From positions 61,600-125,599 of the forward strand of contig NZ_CALPDD010000007.1 in NCBI RefSeq assembly GCF_943193205.1: 64,000 bases of DNA. Direction: 5' to 3'. Positions 1 to 8,184 of the stretch are shown here, one piece after another. A model generated the notes under the pieces. It had not been told where the DNA came from. It ran no database searches and saw nothing but the letters and a program-made list of their open reading frames with translations. A program made the translations under genes and the position numbers. Source of the DNA: Alistipes muris. GTDB lineage: Bacteria; Bacteroidota; Bacteroidia; Bacteroidales; Rikenellaceae. Every line of letters starts with the position of its first letter. Position 1 is the stretch's first letter.

Positions 1-1618
1 GGTTAAAGGATTTAATGGTCGACGGTACTGGATATTCGGTCGTGGGCGTGTCGATAACCTGCCCGCACGTAGTCGGATCCTGCCGCAATGAACCGTTCAG
101 GGAGGGGATGAACGGTTTGAAGTAGAGGTAGAGCGGCGTCGGCCCGTCCAACGGGTCGCAGCAATACGTCTCCTCGAACGAGACCTCCCCCTGATGACTG
201 GGGGCTGTGCACCAGCAGTCGATGCGGTAGCCCGCGTCGGGTACGGCCCGGAGCGTCGCCGGCTCGCTCGTGCAATAGATGGTATCGTACACGGCCGAAA
301 GTGTTTCATGCTCGACGATGGCCAGCGCATCCTCCGATTCGATATGCCCGCAGACGCTGCGCGGGCCGTTGTGCCAGGTGCGGTAGACTTGGAAAAGATA
401 GGCGAAAGCGTACTCGAACTCATATCGCCCGACCTCGCCGTACTTGTCCGAGACGGTCAGCGTGAACTTCAGCCGGGCATTATCGCGGGTGAAGGTCTCG
501 GGGAAATAGGACATCGCACCGCTCCATGTGCCGGCTGCGAAGTCATATTCTTGCGGTGCGACATACCGGTCGCCGCAAAACCGACAATACGCAGCATCGC
601 CCTCTTCGAGCGAGAGGAGGCCCCGCACCTGCATATCTTCGTAATGACCGCTCAGACGAATGTCCAGCAATCCGGCGAGGGGTTCGAGCATGAACCCGTC
701 CTGCGGCACGCTGCGGGTCGCCATCTCGACGTCGAGGGCGTACTGGCGCAGCCGCAGATCGTTGTCGCCGAGGATTCGGATGTGGAGCGTCTGTACGGTG
801 TTGGGCCGCACGTTGAAGTCCGAGGTGTCGTTCTCGCCCAGATAGACGTAGTAGTCGAGGACCTTGCCGCTGCGCACGGCGCGGATATGCAGGCAGGAAG
901 CATTGCCGGGCGCGTTGTCGGGGTTCTTCTGCCCGGGTGCTGTGATCGACGAGCGCACGCCCTGGCAGTTGGGAAGCATGTAGAACGATCCCTGCGCGGA
1001 GGCTCCGTCCCCGTCAGCCGGCGCAAGCTCCCGGTCAAGAAAGACGCTCGGGCTGAACCCCTCGACAAAGGGTCGGTAATGGGCCGGCAGGTTCACCGCC
1101 CGCACGGCGCGGATTTCGATGTCGGCTACCGATTCGTCGACTTGGATGTCGTAGTCGACCCGCGCAACGGCGCGGCGGACTTCCAGCGGAGGCAGCTCCA
1201 CCGTCCCGCTTCGGGCCGGAATCGTGATCTGCTGCACGGCGGTCATCATGAGGTCGTCGAACTCGGGGCGGTCGGGCACCGCGAAGGTCTCCAGCATTTC
1301 GGCCGTGAAGTTCCGCATATCCGTATGGGCATTGGCAACGGCATAGAGGGTGTACGCTCCCGGCAGGCACTCGAAGCGCAGGTGCGGCGTCGTGGAGTAG
1401 ACCGCATGCGCGCCGCCGGGGCCGAAGAGCAGCAGGTTGATGTCGGAGATCGTATTCTCGTCCGGCGAGCGGGTGATGCGGTCGGGATTCTCGGGCGCGA
1501 TGCGGACCTCGACCGTGACTTTCTTCTGCGGACTGCACTCCGGCAGCTCTTCATAGATGCAGCCGCTCAGCCCGCAGCAGAGCGTGAGGAGTGCGAATAT
1601 CAAAAAACGGGATTTCAT
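1..1618 (-). CDS. FimB/Mfa2-like fimbrial lipoprotein, 3' end cut by window edge
   Basis: The frame is open from the ATG at 1618 through the left edge, so about 539 codons are present and the C-terminus is missing. The N-terminus is a lipoprotein signal with lipobox LSGC (Cys20). After it come beta-rich segments without recognisable enzyme motifs. The leader and the position directly after a fimbrillin gene fit the Mfa2/FimB class of Bacteroidales fimbriae, which anchors or regulates the fimbrial shaft at the outer membrane. Family assignment rests on leader style and neighbourhood, not on a diagnostic motif, so another surface lipoprotein is possible. A terminator-like hairpin separates it from the fimbrillin gene, so it is probably expressed less. 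Confidence 0.65.
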   Translation of the reverse strand, partial: MKSRFLIFALLTLCCGLSGCIYEELPECSPQKKVTVEVRIAPENPDRITRSPDENTISDINLLLFGPGGAHAVYSTTPHLRFECLPGAYTLYAVANAHTDMRNFTAEMLETFAVPDRPEFDDLMMTAVQQITIPARSGTVELPPLEVRRAVARVDYDIQVDESVADIEIRAVRAVNLPAHYRPFVEGFSPSVFLDRELAPADGDGASAQGSFYMLPNCQGVRSSITAPGQKNPDNAPGNASCLHIRAVRSGKVLDYYVYLGENDTSDFNVRPNTVQTLHIRILGDNDLRLRQYALDVEMATRSVPQDGFMLEPLAGLLDIRLSGHYEDMQVRGLLSLEEGDAAYCRFCGDRYVAPQEYDFAAGTWSGAMSYFPETFTRDNARLKFTLTVSDKYGEVGRYEFEYAFAYLFQVYRTWHNGPRSVCGHIESEDALAIVEHETLSAVYDTIYCTSEPATLRAVPDAGYRIDCWCTAPSHQGEVSFEETYCCDPLDGPTPLYLYFKPFIPSLNGSLRQDPTTCGQVIDTPTTEYPVPSTIKSFN

Positions 1619-1635
1619 AGTTTCGGGGGTTTAAG

Positions 1636-1668
1636 AAAAAGCCGCCTCCGCCCGAAGACGGAAGCGGC
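1636..1668 (-). terminator. Intrinsic terminator/attenuator between the two fimbrial genes
   Basis: On the minus strand GCCGCTTCCG and CGGAGGCGGC pair (one mismatch) around an 8-nt loop, followed by TTTTTC. It lies 16 bp after the fimbrillin stop and before the lipoprotein gene. It probably ends most fimbrillin transcripts and lets some read through. Confidence 0.75.
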
Positions 1669-1684
1669 GGACAAGTGAAACAGG

Positions 1685-2716
1685 TTAGGCGCCAAGATCG
1701 ACGTTCTGCGTGATGGGCGTCTCCCAATCGGCGACAGTGACCGACACGGCACACTCCTGCCCTGCGAGGCCCGTGATGTTGACCGAGATGCGGTAGTAGC
1801 CGTTGCGGAGCATCTCTCCCGCGGCCTTGCCCGCGAGTTCGACCGTGTAGGTCACTTCCGAACGGTCGTCCGTGGTCGCGGCGTTGCCGTCCAGGTCGTA
1901 GGTGGCACCGATCTCCAGCAGTGCGCGGCTGCCGGCGGTCTGAGGTCCGTTCTCGTAGAGGTAGAACAGGCTGTTGAACTTCCCCGACGCGGCGGCGGGC
2001 GTCTGCGTATGGGTAAAGGTCATCGCGCCGGGCGAGGGCGCGGACTCAGCCATGACGAGCGACTGCGAGGCGGCTTTGGAGAGCTTCACGGAGCGGATGG
2101 TGAGCGTGCCGCCGTACTTCTGCGAAAACTCCGGGTCGATCGTCGTCTGAAGGGCGACCTTCGCGACGGTGCGCTTGAGCGAAATGCCTACGTTGGTCGT
2201 GGAGTTTACCGCCCCGACCGTCAGCATCTTCATGCCCGACATGACGAAGCCGCCCGGGCGCAGGGCCTTCGAGGAGACCTCGGCGAAGGTGCCGTTGTAA
2301 TCGGCCGCGGACCGCTCGACGAGGGCCATCAGGTCTGCACGGCTCTTGACTGACGAGGCGTCGAGGTTGGCTACGGCGCAGAAAGTGCAGGTCGCGCCGG
2401 CGGCGGACTTGGGCAACGAGAAGACGGCCGACCTGGCCGCCAGCTCGGCGGAGGTGAAGTCGCGGCGGACAATCAGCGAGCCTGCGTTGTCGAAAGCGAA
2501 GACCGAGAGCGACGAGAGCGACTTTTCCCACGCCTCGGCCGTGGCCGTCGTATCGAAGAACGCGCGGGTATGAGCGTCTTCGGATTCGGTCAGCGTGACC
2601 GAGACCCGCGCGCCCTCCGTATCGGCAGGATGCGGAAGAATCGGGTCACTGTCTTTGTCGCAGGCAGTGAAGAGTGCGGAGGCCATAGCCACCGCGGCAA
2701 AAAGGTGTTTTTTCAT
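1685..2716 (-). CDS. FimA/Mfa1-like fimbrillin (major fimbrial subunit type)
   Basis: 343 aa, the usual size for Bacteroidales fimbrillins. The N-terminus is a lipoprotein signal with lipobox FTAC (Cys19). Family-typical segments are visible: an early TEAWEKSLSSLSVFAFD stretch like the first strand region of Mfa1-type proteins, TVAKVALQTTI in the middle, and a C-terminal VTVADWETP strand. Fimbrillins are exported as lipoproteins, cut by an Arg-gingipain-like protease and polymerised on the cell surface by donor-strand exchange. The downstream gene is the likely anchor subunit. The gene lies in ICE cargo, so adhesion is a trait the element may carry between hosts. Confidence 0.8.
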   Translation of the reverse strand: MKKHLFAAVAMASALFTACDKDSDPILPHPADTEGARVSVTLTESEDAHTRAFFDTTATAEAWEKSLSSLSVFAFDNAGSLIVRRDFTSAELAARSAVFSLPKSAAGATCTFCAVANLDASSVKSRADLMALVERSAADYNGTFAEVSSKALRPGGFVMSGMKMLTVGAVNSTTNVGISLKRTVAKVALQTTIDPEFSQKYGGTLTIRSVKLSKAASQSLVMAESAPSPGAMTFTHTQTPAAASGKFNSLFYLYENGPQTAGSRALLEIGATYDLDGNAATTDDRSEVTYTVELAGKAAGEMLRNGYYRISVNITGLAGQECAVSVTVADWETPITQNVDLGA

Positions 2717-2749
2717 CGTTTTGAAAGAATTGATTAAAAGAAATTTGGG

Positions 2750-3181
2750 CTATTCCATGATGCCGGCCTCGACGATCCACCGGCGAATTGCGCTCCGCAG
2801 CTCCTCTTTGAGCTGCCCGAACTCCGGCGTTGCGGCGAAATGGTCTCCGACGGGGTAATTCGAGAATATCGGAGCCAGAAGCCGGAGCAAACGGATCGTC
2901 AGGCCGTAACGCCGCCGCTTGTCTATCTGCGGATAGTCGGTTGCGAGAAGCAGGCTCACCGTATCGAACTTCGAGAACAGCCAGCCGCGAAACAGCTGTT
3001 CGTCGGCCTTGCGGAGTGCGATTTCGGCGGCACAGCCGTCCCGAATGCGATCGGCATAGGTCTCGTAAGCGAGGCGGCTTCGTTTGGCAATCGTCGCTTC
3101 TCTGAACTGTCGGTGCGGATGCCGTTCGCGCAGAAACCGTTCGAGGCGCTGACGAAACCACGGTTCATCGCGTCGTTCCAT
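2750..3181 (-). CDS. DUF1896-like ICE protein
   Basis: 143 aa, basic N-terminal helix region (RQRLERFLRERHPHRQF), then AYETYADRIRDGCAAEIALRKADEQLF and FSKFDTVSLLLATDY. This pattern matches my memory of DUF1896, a family of about 140 aa found almost only in Bacteroidetes conjugative elements. No function is known. Its start overlaps no neighbour; the DUF3945-like gene upstream ends 12 bp before it, so the two are probably co-transcribed. No membrane segment or catalytic motif is visible. Confidence 0.7.
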   Translation of the reverse strand: MERRDEPWFRQRLERFLRERHPHRQFREATIAKRSRLAYETYADRIRDGCAAEIALRKADEQLFRGWLFSKFDTVSLLLATDYPQIDKRRRYGLTIRLLRLLAPIFSNYPVGDHFAATPEFGQLKEELRSAIRRWIVEAGIME

Positions 3182-3193
3182 TGCCGGGCTGCA

Positions 3194-4462
3194 TTAGCGT
3201 TTACGACCGCGGCTCTGCTTCGGCTCCTCGCTCCGGGCCTGCTGGTTGTGCTGTTTCTGTTCCTGCTCCTGCTCCTGACGCCGCTGGTTGGAGAAGTCGA
3301 AGACGACGCCGTTGGTCTTCGGGTCGATGCGCAGTACGCAGGTGTAGGGCTTGCCGTTTTTGCCGAGAATAGGCTTTTCTTTCTCTTTCGAGCAGTCCAG
3401 ACCGTCGGGACCCGTCAGCGCCGTGCGCTGGCGGTCGTCGAGCTGCTTGTCGAGCGACGCGGGGATGTAGGGCCGGTTGTACGCATAGTCGGTCATCCGA
3501 TACTCGCGGGAGAAGACGTCGAACTGCACCGTACCGGCATAGGTCAGGTCCGGGATGTTGCGGGCCTGGCAGCCCTCGACGCGGAACCGCCCGCCGGTCA
3601 TGGCGATCTCTTTCTGGGCATCGGTCAGGCGCACGCCGTTGAAGTAGCCGATCTCTTTGACCTCGCGGTGCGGCACGGTGACGAAGCGGTTGGTCGCGCG
3701 GTTCAGGCCGACGTGGCACCACTCCTTCTCGCCCGTGTGGGGATTCGGCAGCTCGACGAGACGGTCGAGGGTCCGCCCTGCGGCGAGCGTCTCCCTGTCG
3801 CTGGTCGAGAAAGCGAGCTTGTACTCCTCCCGTTCGTATTCGGGGCGGGCCAGCACGCTCTGAAGCCCGATCTGCACCTCTTTGTTTTTGTCCCTGTACG
3901 GGCTGAGGGCGAACTGCCCGACGACGGACATATTGCCGAGCTTGAAGTTCAGATCGTGGATCTCTTTGGTCGGCAGCCCGAGCTTCATCGCCTCCAGCTC
4001 CTGCGGCGAGACGATGATGCCCATCTGCTGCAACTCCTGGAGGTGCAGGTCGGGCGTGTCGAACTTTACCTTGTCGAGCTGGTAAGAGGTGACGGTATGG
4101 TCTCGGAGGGTTTTCAGGCCGGCTTCGTCTTTCGGATCGTTCGTGAGGTTATGCAGCGCCTGCACGACCGCGCCGACCTTATCGGCCGCGACCCGCAGGA
4201 AGCGGAAATTCTCCTTGTCCTTCTGCGATTTGAAGCCGGCGATGAAGGCTGCGGCGGCCGGGCTGTCCTTGAGCTGGAAGAAAGCCGGGGCGTTCTCCGA
4301 AAGAGGCTGCGTCGTGATGACCCGATAATCGTTGCCCGAGTGTCGGAGGTCGGAGACGGCCTGCACGGCATGGTTGCTCTCATCGTAGAGCAGCAGCGTC
4401 TCCTTGTACTTGGGATAGGCCTGTTCGGGCGCTTGTCCCGGAATCTGTTTTTCGTCTGACAT
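3194..4462 (-). CDS. DUF4099/DUF3945-type ICE protein
   Basis: 422 aa. The first half carries an alpha/beta region with NDYRVITTQPLSEN and a stretch on QLDKVKFDTPDLHLQEL. The second half (roughly 190-370) has the repeated ATNRFVTVP and TYAGTVQFDVFSREYRMTDY type segments typical of DUF3945 proteins of Bacteroidetes conjugative elements. The tail is Gln/Lys/Arg rich (QEQEQEQKQ, then SRGRKR), likely disordered and nucleic-acid binding. Function is unknown. Its promoter region shares a 15-mer and exact spacing with the mobC promoter region (4499-4560), suggesting regulation together with transfer. Confidence 0.7.
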   Translation of the reverse strand: MSDEKQIPGQAPEQAYPKYKETLLLYDESNHAVQAVSDLRHSGNDYRVITTQPLSENAPAFFQLKDSPAAAAFIAGFKSQKDKENFRFLRVAADKVGAVVQALHNLTNDPKDEAGLKTLRDHTVTSYQLDKVKFDTPDLHLQELQQMGIIVSPQELEAMKLGLPTKEIHDLNFKLGNMSVVGQFALSPYRDKNKEVQIGLQSVLARPEYEREEYKLAFSTSDRETLAAGRTLDRLVELPNPHTGEKEWCHVGLNRATNRFVTVPHREVKEIGYFNGVRLTDAQKEIAMTGGRFRVEGCQARNIPDLTYAGTVQFDVFSREYRMTDYAYNRPYIPASLDKQLDDRQRTALTGPDGLDCSKEKEKPILGKNGKPYTCVLRIDPKTNGVVFDFSNQRRQEQEQEQKQHNQQARSEEPKQSRGRKR

Positions 4463-4498
4463 AATAGAATTGTTTTAGTGGAACAATGGTTTATGCCG

Positions 4499-4560
4499 CG
4501 AATATAGATGGCTGCCAGCCAGCTCGTTTCTGCTGGCCGCTCCATGCCGTCAAGGGCCGT
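4499..4560 (-). promoter_or_regulatory. Promoter region with shared 15-mer ACGGCCCTTGACGGC
   Basis: Read on the minus strand, ACGGCCCTTGACGGC (4560-4546) is followed after exactly 39 nt by TATATTCG (4506-4499), a variant of the Bacteroidetes -7 box, and the gene start 37 nt further on. The same 15-mer, same 39-nt spacing and a TACCTTGC box occur before mobC (7560-7499). The fixed spacing suggests an activator site upstream of two co-regulated promoters. Confidence 0.45.
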
Positions 4561-4580
4561 TCAATAACAGAACGAAAACA

Positions 4581-4607
4581 AAAAATCCGACCTCGCGGGT
4601 CGGATTC
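4581..4607 (-). terminator. Intrinsic terminator
   Basis: Minus strand: AATCCGACC pairs perfectly with GGTCGGATT around a 5-nt loop, then TTTTTTGTTTTC. It follows the small gene ending at 4647. Confidence 0.8.
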
Positions 4608-4646
4608 AAACGAATACTATGAAGAGACTTTGTATAAACTTTAATC

Positions 4647-4967
4647 TCATTTGATAATTTCGATAGTCTCGAAATCATCTTTGAAATCTTCGAGCAGCAT
4701 CTCAATAAAACGGCCGATATAGATAGCCTTGTCACTATCGGACGGAACTGGCTGGTTTTTCCAATACCTTATCTCCACGATTACATGCGTATCAGTAGCT
4801 GTAAGATTCAAGAGAGCATGATCGCACCATTGTTTAGGACTATGTGTTAAGAGTTTAAGGCCTTCTTGGCTTTTTTTTATCGTCCACGTGCGAGCATCAC
4901 TTTCGACATGCTCAAAAATTTTTTGAATGAGGCTTTTCCCTCGGGTAGTAGAAATTTTTATTTCCAT
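4647..4967 (-). CDS. Small hypothetical protein, 106 aa
   Basis: Unrecognised. I chose the ATG at 4967 (MEIKISTTRGKS) rather than the ATG at 5024 because the upstream extension would read through a perfect terminator stem (4995-5021) and its T-run. The product is soluble and mixed alpha/beta with an acidic C-terminus (LLEDFKDDFETIEIIK). Such small acidic proteins beside a small basic gene can be immunity proteins, but nothing here proves that. The gene is more AT-rich than the ICE backbone around it, so it may be a late arrival. Confidence 0.55.
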   Translation of the reverse strand: MEIKISTTRGKSLIQKIFEHVESDARTWTIKKSQEGLKLLTHSPKQWCDHALLNLTATDTHVIVEIRYWKNQPVPSDSDKAIYIGRFIEMLLEDFKDDFETIEIIK

Positions 4968-4987
4968 TTTTTGCTTATTGAGATTTA

Positions 4988-5021
4988 ATAAAAACGAAGG
5001 AGGCACTATGGCACTCCTTCG
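4988..5021 (-). terminator. Intrinsic terminator after the 44-aa gene
   Basis: Minus strand: CGAAGGAG (5021-5014) pairs with CTCCTTCG (5002-4995), followed by TTTTTATT. It separates the two small genes. Confidence 0.65.
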
Positions 5022-5027
5022 CATGAA

Positions 5028-5162
5028 TTACTTTTTGGATGGTTTCTTCGGGCCATCCGAGGTATTAGGCGTTGACCTGTAGTGATTGGGAACTTTTTTC
5101 CCATCATCGGTCGTATAGCCATGTACATATACCTTCTTTTTTCCGGCATCTGTTTGGGCCAT
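5028..5162 (-). CDS. Small basic hypothetical protein, about 44 aa
   Basis: The conserved-looking part begins at the ATG at 5162 (MAQTDAGKKKVYVHGY) and ends in a Lys-rich tail (SDGPKKPSKK). The segment VHGYTTDDGKKVPNHYRS resembles the short G-Y-x-x-x-D-G-x-x-V-x-x-H-x-R motif seen at the ends of many phage, plasmid and toxin-like proteins of unknown role. In-frame starts further upstream (5216, 5279) exist, so the true N-terminus is uncertain. Function unknown. The upstream sequence overlaps the promoter of a convergent small RNA. Confidence 0.4.
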   Translation of the reverse strand: MAQTDAGKKKVYVHGYTTDDGKKVPNHYRSTPNTSDGPKKPSKK

Positions 5163-5263
5163 AATAACAAAGATTAGGTCATCCGAATTCCCCAGCCGAA
5201 TGAACGCTGTCAACATTTTCCGGTGTGTATGATACCGGTCGGATTTTGAGGAGACGCCAAAAG

Positions 5264-5294
5264 TTGTTTTTGGGAACAATTATTGTTACTTTTG
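5264..5294 (+). promoter_or_regulatory. Bacteroidetes-type promoter for small RNA
   Basis: A -33 TTG (5264-5266), 20-nt spacer and -7 box TACTTTTG (5287-5294) match the Bacteroidetes consensus TTG-N19-21-TAnnTTTG closely. Confidence 0.65.
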
Positions 5295-5300
5295 TACATC

Positions 5301-5375
5301 CATTTACAGTGAGGACTGTATTGGACCTCTCTCCGACTGAGAGGTTTCAGCGTAGGTTGCCGCCTACGCTTTTTC
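5301..5375 (+). ncRNA. Three-hairpin small RNA beside mobC, RteR-like candidate
   Basis: About 75 nt with its own promoter (5264-5294) and terminator. It would fold into ACAGT-GAGG-ACTGT (5306-5319), CCTCTC/GAGAGG (5326-5344) and a terminator stem AGCGTAGG/CCTACGCT (5349-5370) followed by TTTTTC. No ORF of note lies in it. It sits just past the 3' end of mobC and faces it. CTnDOT encodes a small RNA, RteR, that represses its tra operon and, as I recall, maps near the mob region. The match here is by position, size and layout only; I did not compare sequences. Confidence 0.55.
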
Positions 5376-5472
5376 ATTTCTTCATGAAATATGCCAAATG
5401 TAAAAACGCTTATTTTCATGTCAATATGTCAGTCGGCATAAGCCAAATTGTCGGTCGTTTGTCAGAACAGTC

Positions 5473-7485
5473 CTATTCTTTTTTCTTCGGCAGCAGCTTC
5501 GAGAGTTCCGGGTCAGCTTCGATGCGCGTTATCTCCGTTGCGACGATCCGCTCCACATCGGTCTTGATGCGGTAGTAGTTCGCCTCGATGACCTCCTCCA
5601 TGCAGTCTTGGCCGGCATCATCGACGAAAGAGGTCATCTCGGGGATCGGGACGTAGGCAGCCGTCTCGGTCTTGACTTTCGCGTTGTCGATTATGATTTC
5701 GGCATGGAAAATCTTCTGCTCGATACGCTCGTTGAAGTTATCCGACACGGCCCCGACGAACATGCCCTGCGTGAGGTTGGCGATCTTCGAGGGCGGAATC
5801 AAGGCGTCGAGCTGGGTGTTGGTCGAGGTCGTCACGCTGTCGTTCGAGACGGAGTGCGACTGCCGCATCTGGACGATTTTGCCGAAGCGGTCGGAGAGCG
5901 TTTTCGAGGTTTCGCCCACGACCTGCCCCGAGAAGATGTTACCGACCGTATTCTGAATTACTTTGGCCTCCTTGTCGCCGTAGTCGCGCTCCAGCTGCGA
6001 GAAGTCCTGAAAGCCCAGGCATACGGCGACCTTGTTCGAGCGCGCCGTGGCGATCAGATTGTCCAGCCCGCGGAAGTAGATGGTCGGTAGCTCGTCGATG
6101 ATGATCGACGACTTGAGTTTGCCCTTCTTGTTGATAAGACGGACGATGCGCGAGTTATACAGCCCCAGCGCCGCTGAATAGATATTCTGCCGGTCCGGGT
6201 TGTTGCCCACGCAGAGAATCTTCGGCTGGGCCGGGTCATTGATGTCGAGCGTGAAATCGTTGCCTGTCATGACCCAGTAGAGCTGGGGCGAAATCATGCG
6301 CGAGAGCGGGATTTTAGCACTTGCGATCTGCCCTTGAAGCTGGTCCTGCGCGCCCCCTTTCCAGGCATCCATGAAGGGCGAGAGGTAGTTTTCCAACTCG
6401 GGATAGGAAGTCAGAATCGGAAAGATTTTCTCGTAGGGTTTATTCAGAAACTCGATGGCGTGGGGAAAGGTGCAATAGCGGCCGCCGTCGTAGATTTTCA
6501 GATACCAGATAATCGCCGCCAGCAGGATGATCGGCGAGTCGACGAAGAAGTCGCCCTGCTTCTGAATCCATGTCTTGTTCAGGTTGAGCATGATGGTGTA
6601 CGCCGATTCGTAGGCGTCGGATATGTCGGTCATCGCCTCGGGTGCTATCGGATTGCAGCGGTTCGATTTGCGCGGGTCGTCGAAGTTGATGACGCAGAAC
6701 TGGGGGCGGACCTTGTAGGCGTCCAGATGCCGGAGCAGGTGGTTGTAGGCGATCAGGGACAGGTCGTCGAATTTGAAATCGTAGATATACATCGAGAAAC
6801 CTTTCTCGATATGCTGCTTGATATAGCTGTTCACCACGGCGTAGGATTTGCCCGAGCCGGGCGTGCCGAGTACCATCGTCGCTCGGAATGGGTTGACGAC
6901 GTTGATCCAGCCGCGGCGCCATTGTCCGCGGTAGTAGTATCGGGTCGGCAGATTGACGGAGTACTCATTGGAGAGGCAGCGGCTCTCCTGCTCGAAGCTC
7001 TCGTTCTCGTTGTTGAACGGGTCGTCGGCCAGCCGCTGCTTCATCAACCGGCCGAGCCAGACCCCGGCGGCCAGCAGGCACAAGTACCCGGCAACGAGCG
7101 TAAGGGAGTAGCTCCAAAACCGAACACCGGAGCCGAAAGGCAGAAAACGCAGAAAATCGTTGAAAAAGAAGAGGAGCAATCCAACAGCCCCGGTAACTGC
7201 AATATCTCTGCGGGATATGTTCTCGTCGCGGACGCTTTTCGTGCCGTAGCAGCTCAGCGCAAGGAGTACGAATGCGCAGAGTTTGGTCGTAACGGAATAG
7301 GAAAACAAGGCGGTCATGCGCTGGAATCCGAGCAGGATTCGGTCGGCGACCGGAGCGGTCAGACCGTGCGCCGAAAACCACTCGTAACAGAACCAATAGA
7401 CATTCAAAAGGAGAAACAGACAGCTCACCGCACGTATGAACTGGATGATATTCTCCAGCGACCTCAAATCATCTTCCTGCTGCAT
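5473..7485 (-). CDS. mobC: MobC/TraG-family type IV coupling protein
   Basis: 670 aa. Four hydrophobic segments lie in the first 160 residues. The cytoplasmic NTPase domain follows, with Walker A GTPGSGKS near residue 210 and a Walker B-like SSIIIDELP near residue 460. This is the VirD4-type coupling protein that docks the relaxase-DNA complex at the transfer channel in the inner membrane. In CTnDOT-type elements mobC directly follows mobB. Here it is 21.5 kb away, with the peptide cargo block in between. The promoter region carries the same 15-mer and spacing as the DUF3945-like gene. Start ATG at 7485; length is normal. Confidence 0.9.
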   Translation of the reverse strand: MQQEDDLRSLENIIQFIRAVSCLFLLLNVYWFCYEWFSAHGLTAPVADRILLGFQRMTALFSYSVTTKLCAFVLLALSCYGTKSVRDENISRRDIAVTGAVGLLLFFFNDFLRFLPFGSGVRFWSYSLTLVAGYLCLLAAGVWLGRLMKQRLADDPFNNENESFEQESRCLSNEYSVNLPTRYYYRGQWRRGWINVVNPFRATMVLGTPGSGKSYAVVNSYIKQHIEKGFSMYIYDFKFDDLSLIAYNHLLRHLDAYKVRPQFCVINFDDPRKSNRCNPIAPEAMTDISDAYESAYTIMLNLNKTWIQKQGDFFVDSPIILLAAIIWYLKIYDGGRYCTFPHAIEFLNKPYEKIFPILTSYPELENYLSPFMDAWKGGAQDQLQGQIASAKIPLSRMISPQLYWVMTGNDFTLDINDPAQPKILCVGNNPDRQNIYSAALGLYNSRIVRLINKKGKLKSSIIIDELPTIYFRGLDNLIATARSNKVAVCLGFQDFSQLERDYGDKEAKVIQNTVGNIFSGQVVGETSKTLSDRFGKIVQMRQSHSVSNDSVTTSTNTQLDALIPPSKIANLTQGMFVGAVSDNFNERIEQKIFHAEIIIDNAKVKTETAAYVPIPEMTSFVDDAGQDCMEEVIEANYYRIKTDVERIVATEITRIEADPELSKLLPKKKE

Positions 7486-7498
7486 GGCGTTTTTGCCG

Positions 7499-7560
7499 GC
7501 AAGGTAAGAATGACCGGGGCGAAACGGGACAGAGGGCCTCTTCGGGCCGTCAAGGGCCGT
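7499..7560 (-). promoter_or_regulatory. mobC promoter region with shared 15-mer
   Basis: Minus strand: ACGGCCCTTGACGGC (7560-7546), 39 nt, then TACCTTGC (7506-7499) as a -7-like box, then the ATG at 7485. Identical arrangement to 4499-4560. Confidence 0.45.
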
Positions 7561-7565
7561 CCCCG

Positions 7566-8174
7566 TTACTTGACGCTCAATTCGAGCAAAGTACGGCGGA
7601 GCGTGTCGACGATATTGGTGAGCTTGGTTTTACGGTTCAAAACAGCCCAGCGGCAGGTCTCGGGATTCTTGAACTTGATGCCGCACAAGGTCTCCAACTC
7701 TTTTGTGAGTTCGGCAAAGGAGACCGGAGAACCATCGGGCAGACAGAAGAATCCGATGGCATGCAGAGGCGTGATGATTTCCATCAGATCGGTCGGTGTG
7801 TATTTTTTCGATAACCGGAACGGAGCTTTGCGCACTGCGGCACCTTCGCTCAGACCGGGATATTTCAATTGTAACAATATGGCCCGTTTTTCAAAATCCA
7901 AGATTGAACCTGCGGATTGAGCATAAAGGTATCGTAACGAAGTTTGGTCCTTGATATTCAGTTTCAACCGTTCCAGCGTTTCGCCTGTTCTTGTCAGAAT
8001 GCGCAGCTTTTCCAATTTCGATTTATTGCTCTGCACAAACCTTTCGATACGTGCAAGAAAGCGATCGTACTCCAAATCCAGCAACATTTGTTCTTGAATG
8101 GTAAACTGCGTGTCGAGTGAAGTGCGAAGCAATGTGATGAAGCCGCAGTTGTCAAGAACTTTGGAGCCTTTCAT
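7566..8174 (-). CDS. RteC-like helical regulator candidate
   Basis: 202 aa, start ATG at 8174, ten bases after the TolC stop; the longer frame upstream only overlaps tolC out of phase. Mostly helical and basic. The C-terminal part (YTPTDLMEIITPLHAIGFF ... NRKTKLTNIVDTLRRTLLEL) resembles the end of RteC, where a short helical region is followed by an R-K-x-x-x-T-x-x-x-x-x-L-x-x-L motif. In CTnDOT RteC activates the excision operon. The likeness is partial, and the gene's place at the end of the peptide operon could equally mean a peptide-linked role. Confidence 0.4.
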   Translation of the reverse strand: MKGSKVLDNCGFITLLRTSLDTQFTIQEQMLLDLEYDRFLARIERFVQSNKSKLEKLRILTRTGETLERLKLNIKDQTSLRYLYAQSAGSILDFEKRAILLQLKYPGLSEGAAVRKAPFRLSKKYTPTDLMEIITPLHAIGFFCLPDGSPVSFAELTKELETLCGIKFKNPETCRWAVLNRKTKLTNIVDTLRRTLLELSVK

Positions 8175-8184
8175 TGTTGCAGAC

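Noticed and set aside
194..1678. Plus-strand open frame of 494 codons
   Set aside because: Antisense to the fimbrial lipoprotein gene, which has a signal peptide and fits its neighbour; the plus translation has no family features.
2840..4459. Plus-strand frame of 539 codons
   Set aside because: Shadow of the DUF1896 and DUF3945-like genes in GC-rich DNA.
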